Assembly (NCBI RefSeq): GCF_900475285.1
Contig: NZ_LS483370.1
Location: forward strand, 3,796,001-3,860,000
Length of the DNA: 64,000 nucleotides
From: Pseudomonas taetrolens
GTDB lineage: Bacteria > Pseudomonadota > Gammaproteobacteria > Pseudomonadales > Pseudomonadaceae
Direction: 5' to 3'
How positions within the stretch are numbered: position 1 is the stretch's first letter; each line of letters begins with the position of its first letter. A program made the translations under genes and the position numbers. Under the pieces are notes generated by a model that was not told the DNA's origin, searched no databases, and was given only the letters and a program-made list of their open reading frames with translations. Of this stretch, positions 54,787 to 64,000 are shown in pieces.

Positions 54787-54813
54787 AAAAAAACCGGCCG
54801 AGGCCGGTTTTTT
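54787..54813. terminator. Rho-independent terminator between convergent hopJ and trxB
   Basis: AAACCGGCC, loop GA, GGCCGGTTT with A and T runs on the two sides. It can serve both directions. Confidence 0.92.
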
Positions 54814-54829
54814 CATGCACCCAGGATCA

Positions 54830-56107
<1,278 letters not shown>

Positions 56108-56866
56108 ATGCCCGCCCCCGTTCTTTCAGGCCCCCAATACCTGCGTGAAGGCTTCAAGCTGGTACTCAGCCCCGGCCTTCGACTGTTCGTGCTGCTGCCG
56201 CTATTGATCAACCTGGTGCTGTTCGTCGGGTTGATCTATTTTGCCGGTCATCAGTTCAGTCTTTGGGTTGATACCTTGATGCCTTCATTGCCCAGCTGGC
56301 TCAGTTTTCTCAACTACTTGCTGTGGCCATTGTTTGTAGTACTGGTCGTGTTGATGGTGTTTTTTACCTTCACCATGCTGGCCAACATCATTGCTGCGCC
56401 ATTCAACGGTTTTCTCTCGGAGAAGGTCGAAGCCGTGGTACGCGGGATCGATAACTCCCCGCCCTTCAGTTGGGGTGAGCTGGTTGCCATGGTGCCGCGT
56501 ACCCTGGCCCGCGAAATGCGCAAACTGGGCTACTTTCTGCCGCGGGCCATTGCCTTGATGATCCTGTCGTTCATTCCCGTGCTCAATCTGATTGCAGCGC
56601 CTTTGTGGTTGTTCTTCGGGATCTGGATGATGGCCATTCAGTACATCGACTACCCGGCGGATAACCACAAGCTGGGCTGGAACGAGATGCTCGCCTGGCT
56701 GCGCGAAAAACGCTGGCAGAGCCTGAGCTTCGGCGGGATTGTGTATCTGGTGCTGTTGATTCCGGTGGTCAATCTGCTGATGATGCCGGCGGCAGTGGCC
56801 GGAGCGACGTTATTCTGGGTGCGCGAACGGGGTGATGAGGCGCTAAGCGCGTCCAGCCGCGGCTGA
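56108..56866 (+). CDS. cysZ: Sulfate transporter CysZ (EI24 family)
   Basis: A 252-residue inner-membrane protein, the usual CysZ length. Hydrophobic segments include [54 protein letters not shown] and [42 protein letters not shown]. Motifs [13 protein letters not shown] and [12 protein letters not shown] are family hallmarks. It imports sulfate for cysteine synthesis, which agrees with cysNC at the right edge. The start at 56108 gives the canonical N-terminus. Confidence 0.92.
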   Translation: MPAPVLSGPQYLREGFKLVLSPGLRLFVLLPLLINLVLFVGLIYFAGHQFSLWVDTLMPSLPSWLSFLNYLLWPLFVVLVVLMVFFTFTMLANIIAAPFNGFLSEKVEAVVRGIDNSPPFSWGELVAMVPRTLAREMRKLGYFLPRAIALMILSFIPVLNLIAAPLWLFFGIWMMAIQYIDYPADNHKLGWNEMLAWLREKRWQSLSFGGIVYLVLLIPVVNLLMMPAAVAGATLFWVRERGDEALSASSRG

Positions 56867-56930
56867 GCACTTCACAAATCCATCATCGCCGTGACACACC
56901 GTCGTCATGTCATCAGCCGAAACTGATGCC

Positions 56931-58121
56931 ATGACGACAGCACTGCATATCTCCCTGATTACCGAAACCTTCCCTCCCGAAATCAATGGTGTGGCCAACA
57001 CCCTTGGCCGGCTGTATGAGGGTCTGCGTGCACGCAATCATCAAGTAGAACTGGTACGCCCACGCCAGGCTGGCGACAGCAACCAACGCAGCAATCACGA
57101 ACTGATGCTGTGCCGAGGCTGGCCATTGCCGGGTTATCCTGGCCTGCAATGGGGCGTCACTTCGACACAACGATTGTTGAAGCGCTGGCAACAACAGCGT
57201 CCGGATGTCATTTACATCGCCACCGAAGGCCCACTGGGCTTGTGCGCCCTGCGCGTCGCCCGACGTTTGGGCATCGCCGTGATCAGCGGCTTTCACACCA
57301 ACTTCCAGCAATATTTCAGCCAATACGGTCTGGGCCTGTTTACCCGGGCCCTGATGCATTACTTGCGCTGGTTTCATAACCGCTCAACCCTGACGCTGGT
57401 ACCCAGTGCCAGCCAGCACCTTGAACTGGAGCGCAGGCATTTTGAACGGCTGGAGTTGTTGGCGCGCGGTGTCGACAGCCAGTTGTTCAGCCCGTCCAAA
57501 CGCCAGAATGCCTTGCGCCAGAGCTGGGGTCTCAGAGAAAACGATATCGCCCTGCTGCACGTGGGACGACTGGCTCCGGAAAAAAATCTGGGGGCACTCA
57601 AACACTGCCTCGACGCACTGCAAGCGCGTTATCCGCAACGACGTTTCAAGTTGATTGTGGTGGGCGACGGACCAAAACGGGTGTCACTGGAAGCCTCGTT
57701 GCCGGAAGCGATTTTTTGCGGGGTACAGTCCGGCGAGGCTTTGGCCTTGCACTACGCCTGTGGCGACGTATTTTTGTTCCCGAGCCTTACCGAGACGTTC
57801 GGCAATGTGGTGCTCGAAGCCCTGGCCGCCGGGCTGGGTGTCGTGGCGTATGACGAAGCCGCTGCCGGTCTGCATATCCGGCATGGCTACAACGGCGTGC
57901 TGGCCATGCCCGGCGATGAACATGCCTGGATCGAAGCCGCCTGCTGGTTGCTTGAAGAGCCCGAAACCTTGCGAACCATACGCCTCAATGCCCGCCGGCA
58001 TGCCAGCCGACACGGCTGGCCCGACATCATCGAACAGTTCGAAGGTCAGCTGTTGCGCGCGTGCGACAGCGAAACCGGGCTCGTAGCCGTTCCGGCTCCC
58101 GTCACAATCAAAAAGTCCTAG
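56931..58121 (+). CDS. GT4-family glycosyltransferase
   Basis: A 396-residue GT-B enzyme. The N-terminal half opens with HISLITETFPPEINGVANTLGRLYEGL, typical of GT4 mannosyl/glucosyltransferases; the C-terminal half has HVGRLAPEKNLGAL, VVGDGPKR and the donor-site E-x7-E of FLFPSLTETFGNVVLEALAAGLGVVAYD. The acceptor is unknown; lipid or cell-envelope glycosylation is the usual role of this Pseudomonas gene. An upstream ATG at 56907 is an alternative start. It shares a CTAG stop region with convergent gpx. Confidence 0.88.
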   Translation: MTTALHISLITETFPPEINGVANTLGRLYEGLRARNHQVELVRPRQAGDSNQRSNHELMLCRGWPLPGYPGLQWGVTSTQRLLKRWQQQRPDVIYIATEGPLGLCALRVARRLGIAVISGFHTNFQQYFSQYGLGLFTRALMHYLRWFHNRSTLTLVPSASQHLELERRHFERLELLARGVDSQLFSPSKRQNALRQSWGLRENDIALLHVGRLAPEKNLGALKHCLDALQARYPQRRFKLIVVGDGPKRVSLEASLPEAIFCGVQSGEALALHYACGDVFLFPSLTETFGNVVLEALAAGLGVVAYDEAAAGLHIRHGYNGVLAMPGDEHAWIEAACWLLEEPETLRTIRLNARRHASRHGWPDIIEQFEGQLLRACDSETGLVAVPAPVTIKKS

Positions 58122-58600
58122 AACAGAGCCTTTTCAATCGCCTGAATTACCAAGGCCTCGTCCGGTGCCGTGCGAGGTGAAAAGCGCGCCAGCACTCGAC
58201 CGTCCTGAGCCACCAGAAATTTCTCGAAGTTCCAGGTGATATCCCCCGGAAATTCGGCCCCCTCTCCCGCCAGCAAACGATAGAGCTGATGACGGTCAGC
58301 GCCGTTGACGTCCAGCTTGCTGCTCAACGGAAAACTGACACCGTAATTCAGGCTGCAAAACGCCTGGATTTCTTCTTCGGAGCCCGGTTCTTGTCCGGCG
58401 AATTGATTACACGGCACTCCCAACACACTGAAACCCTGGCCTTTATACTGCTGATACAGGTTTTCCAGCGCAGCGTATTGAGGGGTCAAACCACATTTTG
58501 AGGCGACGTTGACCACCAATACCACTCTGTCCTTGAGGGTTTCCAATGGCAGCGGCGTGCCATCCAGTGCGTCTAATACCAGTTCGTGAAAAGCGCTCAT
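58118..58600 (-). CDS. Glutathione peroxidase family protein (BtuE-like)
   Basis: A 160-residue thiol peroxidase. The active-site segment is VNVASKCGLTPQY with the peroxidatic Cys; the conserved Gln is in GVPCNQFAGQEPGSEEEIQAFC and the Trp in ITWNFEKFLVA. Enzymes of this bacterial type reduce organic peroxides and H2O2, often with thioredoxin. The start at 58600 (MSAFHEL) is the family start; the longer frame is not. Its stop overlaps that of the glycosyltransferase. Confidence 0.93.
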   Translation of the reverse strand: MSAFHELVLDALDGTPLPLETLKDRVVLVVNVASKCGLTPQYAALENLYQQYKGQGFSVLGVPCNQFAGQEPGSEEEIQAFCSLNYGVSFPLSSKLDVNGADRHQLYRLLAGEGAEFPGDITWNFEKFLVAQDGRVLARFSPRTAPDEALVIQAIEKALF

Positions 58601-58660
58601 GACGGACTCCAAGATTCCGGGACAGTGTTCAAACAATCGCTCAGACAATCGTCAAGGATG

Positions 58661-58682
58661 AAAAAAGGCGCCCGTAGGCGCC
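58661..58682 (-). terminator. Rho-independent terminator of slyD
   Basis: On the minus strand GGCGCC, loop TACG, GGCGCC followed by six T. It lies 40 bases after the slyD stop codon, between slyD and gpx. Confidence 0.85.
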
Positions 58683-58721
58683 CTCTTCTGGCTAGCTCGA
58701 ATGTGAGCGTAGCAGCAGTGA

Positions 58722-59207
58722 TCAGTGCTGATGACCGCCTTCACCGTGGACGTGACCGTGAGCAACTTCTTCTTCGCTCGCGTCACGAACAGCCACAACC
58801 TTCACTTTGAAGTTCAGGCGCTGACCGGCCAACGGGTGGTTGCCATCAACGGTTACGTCGTCACCGTCCAGATCACGGATGGTCACGATCTGCATTTGGC
58901 CGTCCGGCGCCGAAGCGTGGAACTGCATGCCGACTTCCAGTACGTCAACGCCTTCGAACATGCTGCGGTTCAAGGTGCTGACCAGCTCGGCAGAGTATTC
59001 GCCGTAAGCGTCTTCTGGCTCAACGGTAACATTCAGTTCATCACCAACGGCCTTGCCATCCAGTGCCTTTTCCAGACCCGGGATGATGTTACCTGCGCCT
59101 TGCAGGTAAACCAGCGGTGCGCCGCCGGCAGAGCTGTCGATGACCTCACCAGCGTCGTTGGTCAGGGTATAGTCGATGGAGACAGCCTTATTGGCGGCGA
59201 TCGTCAT
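58722..59207 (-). CDS. slyD: FKBP-type peptidyl-prolyl isomerase SlyD
   Basis: A 161-residue chaperone and prolyl isomerase. The FKBP part is split by an insert-in-flap domain (PEDAYGEYSAELVSTLNRSMFEG...), as in SlyD. N-terminal YTLTNDAGEVIDSSAGGAPLVYLQGAGNIIPGLEKALDGKAVGD is family-typical. The C-terminus is a short His-rich tail (HGHVHGEGGHQH), which binds nickel or other metals. The start at 59207 is chosen from homologues. Confidence 0.95.
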   Translation of the reverse strand: MTIAANKAVSIDYTLTNDAGEVIDSSAGGAPLVYLQGAGNIIPGLEKALDGKAVGDELNVTVEPEDAYGEYSAELVSTLNRSMFEGVDVLEVGMQFHASAPDGQMQIVTIRDLDGDDVTVDGNHPLAGQRLNFKVKVVAVRDASEEEVAHGHVHGEGGHQH

Positions 59208-59308
59208 GGGGCGAGACCTTTTGCAAAAAAATAATGAGTGCGCAAGTTTAACCAAGCAATCGCCTGAAAGCGAACACAACCAAACAGAACCAAGACCAAC
59301 GGATCACT

Positions 59309-59524
59309 TTGAAAACTTCAACAATCATTGGATGGCGTCAAGATGACGAGGGTCATTGGGTAGCCGTGCTGTCTTGCGGCCATACTCAGCACCACCGTCA
59401 CCAGCCGCCCTGGCAATCCCGGGCCTGGGTCCTTGACCCCCAGCAACGCCAATTAAAAATAGGCCAGCCCTTTGTGTGTGGCTGGTGTGCTCAAGAGGCG
59501 GATAGCGCTAATCTTGGCAATTGA
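59309..59524 (+). CDS. DUF3565 small zinc-ribbon-like protein
   Basis: A 71-residue protein of DUF3565. The core GWRQDDEGHWVAVLSCGHTQHHRHQPPWQSRAWVL and FVCGWCAQEA carry Cys/His pairs that suggest a small metal-binding fold. The only suitable start is TTG (TTG AAA ACT TCA), which places the N-terminus where homologues begin; no in-frame ATG or GTG fits. The ribosome binding site is weak. It lies between slyD (divergent) and pta. Confidence 0.8.
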   Translation: MKTSTIIGWRQDDEGHWVAVLSCGHTQHHRHQPPWQSRAWVLDPQQRQLKIGQPFVCGWCAQEADSANLGN

Positions 59525-59586
59525 TTCTTGGCATACGCCCCGTTCATCAGGTGTTGCCCTTGCACTGCTCACGTCAGGAAGCCCGC

Positions 59587-61686
59587 ATGCAAACTTTCTT
59601 TATCGCCCCCACTGATTTCGGTGTGGGCCTGACCTCTATTAGCCTTGGCCTGGTGCGTACACTGGAGCGCGCGGGTTTGAAAGTCGGTTTTTTCAAACCG
59701 ATTGCCCAACCGCACCCGGGAGATCTCGGGCCTGAGCGCTCGACCGAACTGATCGCCCGCACCCATGGTCTCAAGCCGCCCAAGCCGCTGGGACTGGCGC
59801 ATGTTGAACGCATGCTCGGTGACGGCCAGCTGGATGAACTGCTCGAAGAGATCATCAGCCTCTATCAGGAAGCGGCCATCGGCAAAGACGTGCTGATCGT
59901 CGAAGGCATGGTCCCGACCCGCACCGCCAGCTATGCCGCCCGGGTCAACCTGCACCTGGCAAAGAGCCTGGATGCCGAAGTGATTCTGGTCTCGGCGCCT
60001 GAAAACGAAGTGCTCACCGAACTCTCCGGCCGCGTCGAATTGCAAGCCCAGCTGTTTGGCGGCCCCAAAGACCCGAAAGTGCTGGGTGTGATCCTGAACA
60101 AGGTGCAGACCGACGAAAGCATGGACGTCTTCTCGGCGCGCCTGAAAGAGCATTCGCCGCTGCTGCGCAGCGGTGACTTCAAACTGCTGGGCTGCATTCC
60201 GTATCAACCTGAACTCAACGCACCGCGCACCCGCGACGTAGCTGACTTGCTCGGCGCTCAGGTACTGAATGCCGGGGACTACGAAACGCGGCGCATGTCG
60301 AAGATCATTTTGTGCGCCCGAACCGTCTTGAACACCCTGCAATTGCTCAAGCCGGGCGTACTGGTCGTCACCCCCGGCGACCGCGATGACATCATTCTGG
60401 CCGTGAGCCTCGCGGCCATGAACGGCGTACCGCTGGCAGGCTTGCTGCTGACCAGCGACACCCAGCCCGACCCGCGCCTCATGGAGCTTTGCCGAGGTGC
60501 ATTGCAAGCCGGGCTGCCCGTGCTGTCGGTCAGCACTGGTTCTTACGACACCGCCAATCGCTTGAACAGCTTGAACAAAGAGATCCCGATCGATGACCGC
60601 GAACGCGCGCAAATCATCACCGACTTTGTTGCCAGCCACCTCGACGCCCAATGGTTGCACCAGCGCTGCGGCACGCCTAGGGAAATGCGCCTGACCCCTG
60701 CAGTATTCCGCTATCAGCTGATCCAGCGCGCTCAGCAAGCCAACAAGCGCATCGTCCTGCCCGAAGGCAGCGAGCCGTTGACCGTGCAGGCCGCGGCTAT
60801 CTGCCAGGCACGCGGCATCGCGCGTTGCGTGCTGCTGGCCAAACCCGAAGAGGTTCAGGCGGTGGCCAAGGCTCACGGCTTTGAACTGCCTGAAGGGCTG
60901 GAGATCCTCGACCCGGACCAGATTCGCGCACGCTACGTCGAACCGATGGTGGCGTTGCGCAAGACCAAAAGCATCAATGCTCCGATGGCCGAACAACAGC
61001 TCGAAGACACCGTTGTGATCGGCACCATGATGCTGGCGCTGGACGAGGTCGACGGCCTGGTTTCGGGCGTCATCCATTCGACGGCCAACACCATCCGCCC
61101 TGCCCTGCAACTGATCAAGACCGCACCGGGTTGCACGCTGGTGTCATCGGTATTTTTCATGCTGTTCCCGGAACAGGTACTGGTCTACGGCGACTGCGTG
61201 ATGAACCCGCACCCGTCTGCCGCGGAACTGGCCGAAATCGCCCTGCAGAGCGCTGACTCGGCTGCCGCCGTCGGGATCACCCCGCGCGTGGCGATGATCA
61301 GCTACTCCAGCGATGAGTCGGCCAGCGGTGAAGAAGTCGAGAAGGTCCGCGAAGCCACATTGCTGGCCCATGAAGCGCAACGGGGATTGTTGATTGATGG
61401 CCCGCTGCAATATGACGCCGCCGCCAATGAGGTCATTGCCAGACAACTGGCGCCTAACAGCCAGGTGGCTGGCCGGGCCACGGTGTTTGTATTCCCCGAC
61501 CTGAATACCGGCAACACCACCCACAAAGCTGTACAGCGCAGCGCTGATTGCGTCAGCCTTGGCCCCATGCTGCAAGGCTTGCGCAAACCGGTGAACGATC
61601 TGCCACGCGGCGCGCAAGTGGACGACATCGTCTACACCATCGCCCTCACGGCGATTCAAGCCGATAACCGACCTATGGATGTGTAA
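59587..61686 (+). CDS. pta: Phosphate acetyltransferase
   Basis: A 699-residue long-form Pta: an N-terminal P-loop/DRTGG region (MQTFFIAPTDFGVGLTSISLGLVRTLERAGLKVGFFKPIAQ... MSKIILCARTVLNTLQLLKPGVLVVTPGDRDDIILAV) and a C-terminal catalytic domain from about residue 370 (KRIVLPEGSEPLTVQAA, DGLVSGVIHSTANTIRPALQLI, FPDLNTGNTTHKAVQR). It interconverts acetyl-CoA and acetyl phosphate. The start at 59587 matches homologues. In several pseudomonads ackA lies beside pta; here only DUF3565 does. The downstream acyltransferase follows without a gap. Confidence 0.95.
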   Translation: MQTFFIAPTDFGVGLTSISLGLVRTLERAGLKVGFFKPIAQPHPGDLGPERSTELIARTHGLKPPKPLGLAHVERMLGDGQLDELLEEIISLYQEAAIGKDVLIVEGMVPTRTASYAARVNLHLAKSLDAEVILVSAPENEVLTELSGRVELQAQLFGGPKDPKVLGVILNKVQTDESMDVFSARLKEHSPLLRSGDFKLLGCIPYQPELNAPRTRDVADLLGAQVLNAGDYETRRMSKIILCARTVLNTLQLLKPGVLVVTPGDRDDIILAVSLAAMNGVPLAGLLLTSDTQPDPRLMELCRGALQAGLPVLSVSTGSYDTANRLNSLNKEIPIDDRERAQIITDFVASHLDAQWLHQRCGTPREMRLTPAVFRYQLIQRAQQANKRIVLPEGSEPLTVQAAAICQARGIARCVLLAKPEEVQAVAKAHGFELPEGLEILDPDQIRARYVEPMVALRKTKSINAPMAEQQLEDTVVIGTMMLALDEVDGLVSGVIHSTANTIRPALQLIKTAPGCTLVSSVFFMLFPEQVLVYGDCVMNPHPSAAELAEIALQSADSAAAVGITPRVAMISYSSDESASGEEVEKVREATLLAHEAQRGLLIDGPLQYDAAANEVIARQLAPNSQVAGRATVFVFPDLNTGNTTHKAVQRSADCVSLGPMLQGLRKPVNDLPRGAQVDDIVYTIALTAIQADNRPMDV

Positions 61687-62592
61687 ATGCTGGACTTTCT
61701 GCCTGCGCCGCTACGCGGTGTGATTGCTTCACTGCTGCTGGCGATCAACACCATCGTGTGTTGTACACCGCTGTTCGTGGTCGCCCTGTTCAAACTGTGC
61801 CTGCCGTTTCCCGCGGCACAGCGGGCAACCGACTGGCTGATGCGCCATATCCATGAAGCCTGGATCAGCAATAACTCGCGCTGGATGGATTTACTGCGCA
61901 AGACCCGTTGGCACATCAAGGGTCTGGAAGGCCTCGACTACGAACACTCGTACCTGATCACCAGCAACCACCAGAGCTGGGTCGACATCATGGTGCTGCA
62001 ATACGTGCTCAATAAACGCATCCGGCCGCTGAAGTTTTTCCTCAAACAGGAACTGATCTGGGTGCCCGTGATTGGCCTTGCCTGGTGGGCCCTGGGCTTT
62101 CCGTTCATGAAGCGCTACTCCAAGGCATACCTGGCCAAACACCCGGAGAAAAAAGGCGCAGACCTGGCCACCACCCGTAAAACCTGTGCCAAGTTCAAAG
62201 ACCAGTCCGTGGGCATCTTCAACTTCGTTGAAGGCACGCGCTTCACCGAAGCCAAGCATGCGCAGCAGAACTCGCCGTTCCGTTACCTGCTCAAGCCCAA
62301 GGCCGGTGGCATTGCTTTTGTGCTGGACGCCATGGGTGAGCAGCTGCAATCGATCGTCAACGTGACCATCCACTATCCGGGCGGGCGTCCGGGTTATTGG
62401 GATTTGTTGTGTGGCAACGTGCGCGACGTGGTGGTGGTGTTTGAGGAGTTGAACATACCGGCTGAGTTTATCGGCAAGAACTACGATCAAGACCCTGAAT
62501 ACCGGCTGGCATTTCAAGGGTGGATCAACCAGTTGTGGGAAGACAAGGACCGGCTGCTGGGTGAGTTGCATCGCAAATACCCGCCGCGTTGA
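61687..62592 (+). CDS. PlsC-type acyltransferase, YihG-like
   Basis: A 301-residue membrane-associated acyltransferase. One N-terminal hydrophobic segment (GVIASLLLAINTIVCCTPLFVVALF), then the catalytic NHQSWVD (HX4D type), KFFLKQELIWVPVIGLAWWALGFPFMKR and FVEGTRFT (EGTR) motifs. This is the YihG/LPLAT branch that acylates lysophospholipids. Its ATG follows the pta stop codon directly, so the two are co-transcribed. A REPIN and terminator follow. Confidence 0.9.
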   Translation: MLDFLPAPLRGVIASLLLAINTIVCCTPLFVVALFKLCLPFPAAQRATDWLMRHIHEAWISNNSRWMDLLRKTRWHIKGLEGLDYEHSYLITSNHQSWVDIMVLQYVLNKRIRPLKFFLKQELIWVPVIGLAWWALGFPFMKRYSKAYLAKHPEKKGADLATTRKTCAKFKDQSVGIFNFVEGTRFTEAKHAQQNSPFRYLLKPKAGGIAFVLDAMGEQLQSIVNVTIHYPGGRPGYWDLLCGNVRDVVVVFEELNIPAEFIGKNYDQDPEYRLAFQGWINQLWEDKDRLLGELHRKYPPR

Positions 62593-62600
62593 CCAAACCT

Positions 62601-62680
62601 CTGCAGGAGCGCGCTTGCCCGCGCGAGAATCACCTTGGTGTCTCAGACTCACCGGGGGCATTGCGAGCAAGCGCGTCTGC
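62601..62680. repeat. REPIN: two REP sequences in inverted orientation
   Basis: CTGCAGGAGCGCGCTTGCCC at the left and GCGAGCAAGCGCGTCTGC at the right are inverted REP copies of the same class as at 1.2 kb. They lie just after the acyltransferase stop codon. Confidence 0.8.
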
Positions 62681-62700
62681 AAAGTGCCGTGACCTGTAAC

Positions 62701-62741
62701 AAAAAGCCCGCCACCGATTTCCCGGGGGCGGGCTTTTTTTT
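62701..62741. terminator. Rho-independent terminator between acyltransferase and cysNC
   Basis: AAAAAGCCCGCC and GGCGGGCTTTTTTTT form a 12-bp stem with a 14-base loop and T-run. It can serve both convergent transcripts. Confidence 0.9.
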
Positions 62742-62749
62742 CAGTGCGG

Positions 62750-64000
62750 CTAGATCGCGCCGCGCTGGCGCAACAGGTCCAGCACCAACTTCACGCTGTC
62801 TTCCAGTGACAACGATTGAGTGTCAACCACCAGGTCGGCATTCAACGGTACGTCATAAGGGAAGGACTCGCCCGGGATGTTGTCGCCACCCGCCGCGTAC
62901 AGACCTTGCGGATCACGCTCGGCACATACGGCCGGCGAGGCCTGCACATAGACCGTCAACAGGCGGTCACTGCCGATCAACGCCTTGGCCTGCTGGCGGC
63001 CTTCTGCATCCGGAGCCACGAACGCGGCCAGGGTCAGCAGGCCGGCTTCGTTGAACTGACGCGCCACGTGCGCGGCACGACGCCAGTTCTCGGTGCGACC
63101 GGCACGGTCCTGCGGCAAACCTTTATTCAGGTCGTGGCGCAGGTTCTGGCCATCGAGGACGAACACCGCACGGCCCATGTCAAACAGCTTGCGCTCGACC
63201 GCGTACGCCAGGGTGCTTTTACCTGCACCCGACAGGCCGCTGAACAGCACGGTCGCCGGTTGCTGGCCAAAGCGCTGGGCACGCTCTTCAGTGGCCACGT
63301 GGGCCAGCTTACCATGATGTGTCGCGCTGCCATGGCTCAAAGCTTGAGCGACGATCATGCCGGCGCCCACGGTGCCATTGGTCAGGCGGTCGATAATAAT
63401 GAACGAACCGGTGGTGCGGTTGCTGGTGTAACCGTCCAGGGCAATCGGCGCGTCGAGGCTGATCTTGACCTTGCCGATCTCGTTCAGCTGCAAGGCGCTC
63501 GCCGGTCCTTCCTCCAGAGTGTTCACATCGACTTTGTTGACGATGCTGGCAATCGAGCCCGGTACGTAGCTGGTCGCACGCTTGATGTCGTACTTCTTAC
63601 CCGGCAGCATCGGCTCTTCAGCCATCCATACCAGCATGGCTTCGAAGTTGTCAGTCACCAGCGGCAGGTTGTCGGCATGCACCAACAGGTCGCCACGGGA
63701 GATGTCGATTTCGTCTTCCATGGTCAGCGTAACGGCCTGACCTGGACCTGCATGTTCCAGCTCGCCTTCAAACGTGACGATGGACTTGACGCGGCTGCTC
63801 TTGCCCGACGGCAGCACAACGATTTCATCGCCCTTGTGCACAATGCCGCTGGCCAACGTACCGGCAAAACCACGGAAGTTCAGGTTAGGACGGTTCACGT
63901 ACTGCACCGGGAAACGCAGATCGGTCAGGTTGCGATCGGCTGCCACTTCTACGGTTTCGAGAATTTCCATCAGCGACTGACCGGTGTACCACGGCGAACG
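62750..64000 (-). CDS. cysN: Bifunctional sulfate adenylyltransferase subunit 1/adenylylsulfate kinase (3' part)
   Basis: The C-terminal ~416 residues of a CysNC fusion; the 5' end lies beyond the right edge. The first part ([32 protein letters not shown]...) is the CysN GTPase domain 2/3 region. The second part is the CysC kinase with P-loop GLSGAGKST and [15 protein letters not shown]. Where E. coli CysC has its phospho-Ser (ISP), this protein has Ala (FVAPDAEG). The enzyme makes APS and PAPS in sulfate assimilation, in line with nearby cysZ. The usual cysD partner would lie upstream, outside the window. Confidence 0.94.
   Translation of the reverse strand, partial: RSPWYTGQSLMEILETVEVAADRNLTDLRFPVQYVNRPNLNFRGFAGTLASGIVHKGDEIVVLPSGKSSRVKSIVTFEGELEHAGPGQAVTLTMEDEIDISRGDLLVHADNLPLVTDNFEAMLVWMAEEPMLPGKKYDIKRATSYVPGSIASIVNKVDVNTLEEGPASALQLNEIGKVKISLDAPIALDGYTSNRTTGSFIIIDRLTNGTVGAGMIVAQALSHGSATHHGKLAHVATEERAQRFGQQPATVLFSGLSGAGKSTLAYAVERKLFDMGRAVFVLDGQNLRHDLNKGLPQDRAGRTENWRRAAHVARQFNEAGLLTLAAFVAPDAEGRQQAKALIGSDRLLTVYVQASPAVCAERDPQGLYAAGGDNIPGESFPYDVPLNADLVVDTQSLSLEDSVKLVLDLLRQRGAI

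Noticed and set aside
59569-61110. Minus-strand frame of over 500 codons across pta
   Set aside because: The pta product is unambiguous on the plus strand; the antisense translation matches nothing.

Overview
The window is a chromosomal segment of a Pseudomonas, judged from gene content and order: valS-rlmF-HU-yejK, aapJQMP, an rhlB-type helicase beside moaCDE, a hmgA-fahA-maiA operon with an IclR regulator, a folM-folE-folX operon, and a trxB-cysZ-glycosyltransferase-gpx-slyD-pta-acyltransferase-cysNC run. Base composition looks moderately GC-rich (high 50s by eye), which would fit the P. fluorescens/P. fragi side of the genus. The species cannot be fixed from sequence alone. Genes are densely packed on both strands and nearly all are core or near-core. 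I see no prophage, transposase, integron, CRISPR array or rRNA/tRNA gene.

Layout. 1-4.7 kb: valS 3' end, rlmF, an HU gene, yejK, a glutaredoxin-like gene and a GIY-YIG gene. 4.7-8.2 kb: NTF2-like protein, CynX-type MFS carrier with a FadR/GntR regulator, and an mqsRA toxin-antitoxin pair. 8.2-12.4 kb: the general amino-acid ABC transporter aapJQMP. 12.8-22.5 kb: esterase EstB, DEAD-box helicase, moaCDE, a YdcZ-type membrane protein, a LysR regulator, PIN-PhoH ATPase, a NodB-like protein with altered metal-site residues, yaaA and a small membrane protein. 22.5-31 kb: SDR enzyme, a LysR/MFS divergent pair around a perfect 23-bp palindrome, and a four-gene AaeAB-like efflux operon with an outer-membrane factor and divergent LysR gene. 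32-39.2 kb: 2-hydroxyacid dehydrogenase, DMT exporter/AraC pair, and a Fur-boxed ECF sigma/FecR/TonB-receptor system. 39.6-46.7 kb: ribosome-associated protein, psiE, yebG with an SOS box, a leucine dehydrogenase homologue lacking the catalytic lysine, and homogentisate catabolism. 46.7-50 kb: an orphan gene, a probable small RNA with terminator, lrgAB with divergent LysR gene, and a flavodoxin. 50.1-54.8 kb: a short LOV photoreceptor, a small unknown protein, a LitR/CarH-type MerR regulator and the pterin operon folM-folE-folX-DUF1244-hopJ. 54.8-64 kb: trxB, cysZ, glycosyltransferase, gpx, slyD, DUF3565, pta, acyltransferase and the 3' part of cysNC.

The most interesting region is 50.1-54.8 kb. 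It places a blue-light sensor, a class II LitR-like regulator and a folE operon side by side, which is the regulator/target combination described for light-inducible genes in P. putida. FolM and FolX make the monapterin cofactor used by phenylalanine hydroxylase, so this locus may also be linked functionally to the homogentisate operon at 42-47 kb. Other items worth checking are the Lys-to-Gln change in the leucine dehydrogenase homologue, a loopless 42-bp perfect palindrome after maiA, the candidate small RNA at 47.3 kb, and several well-defined operator palindromes.
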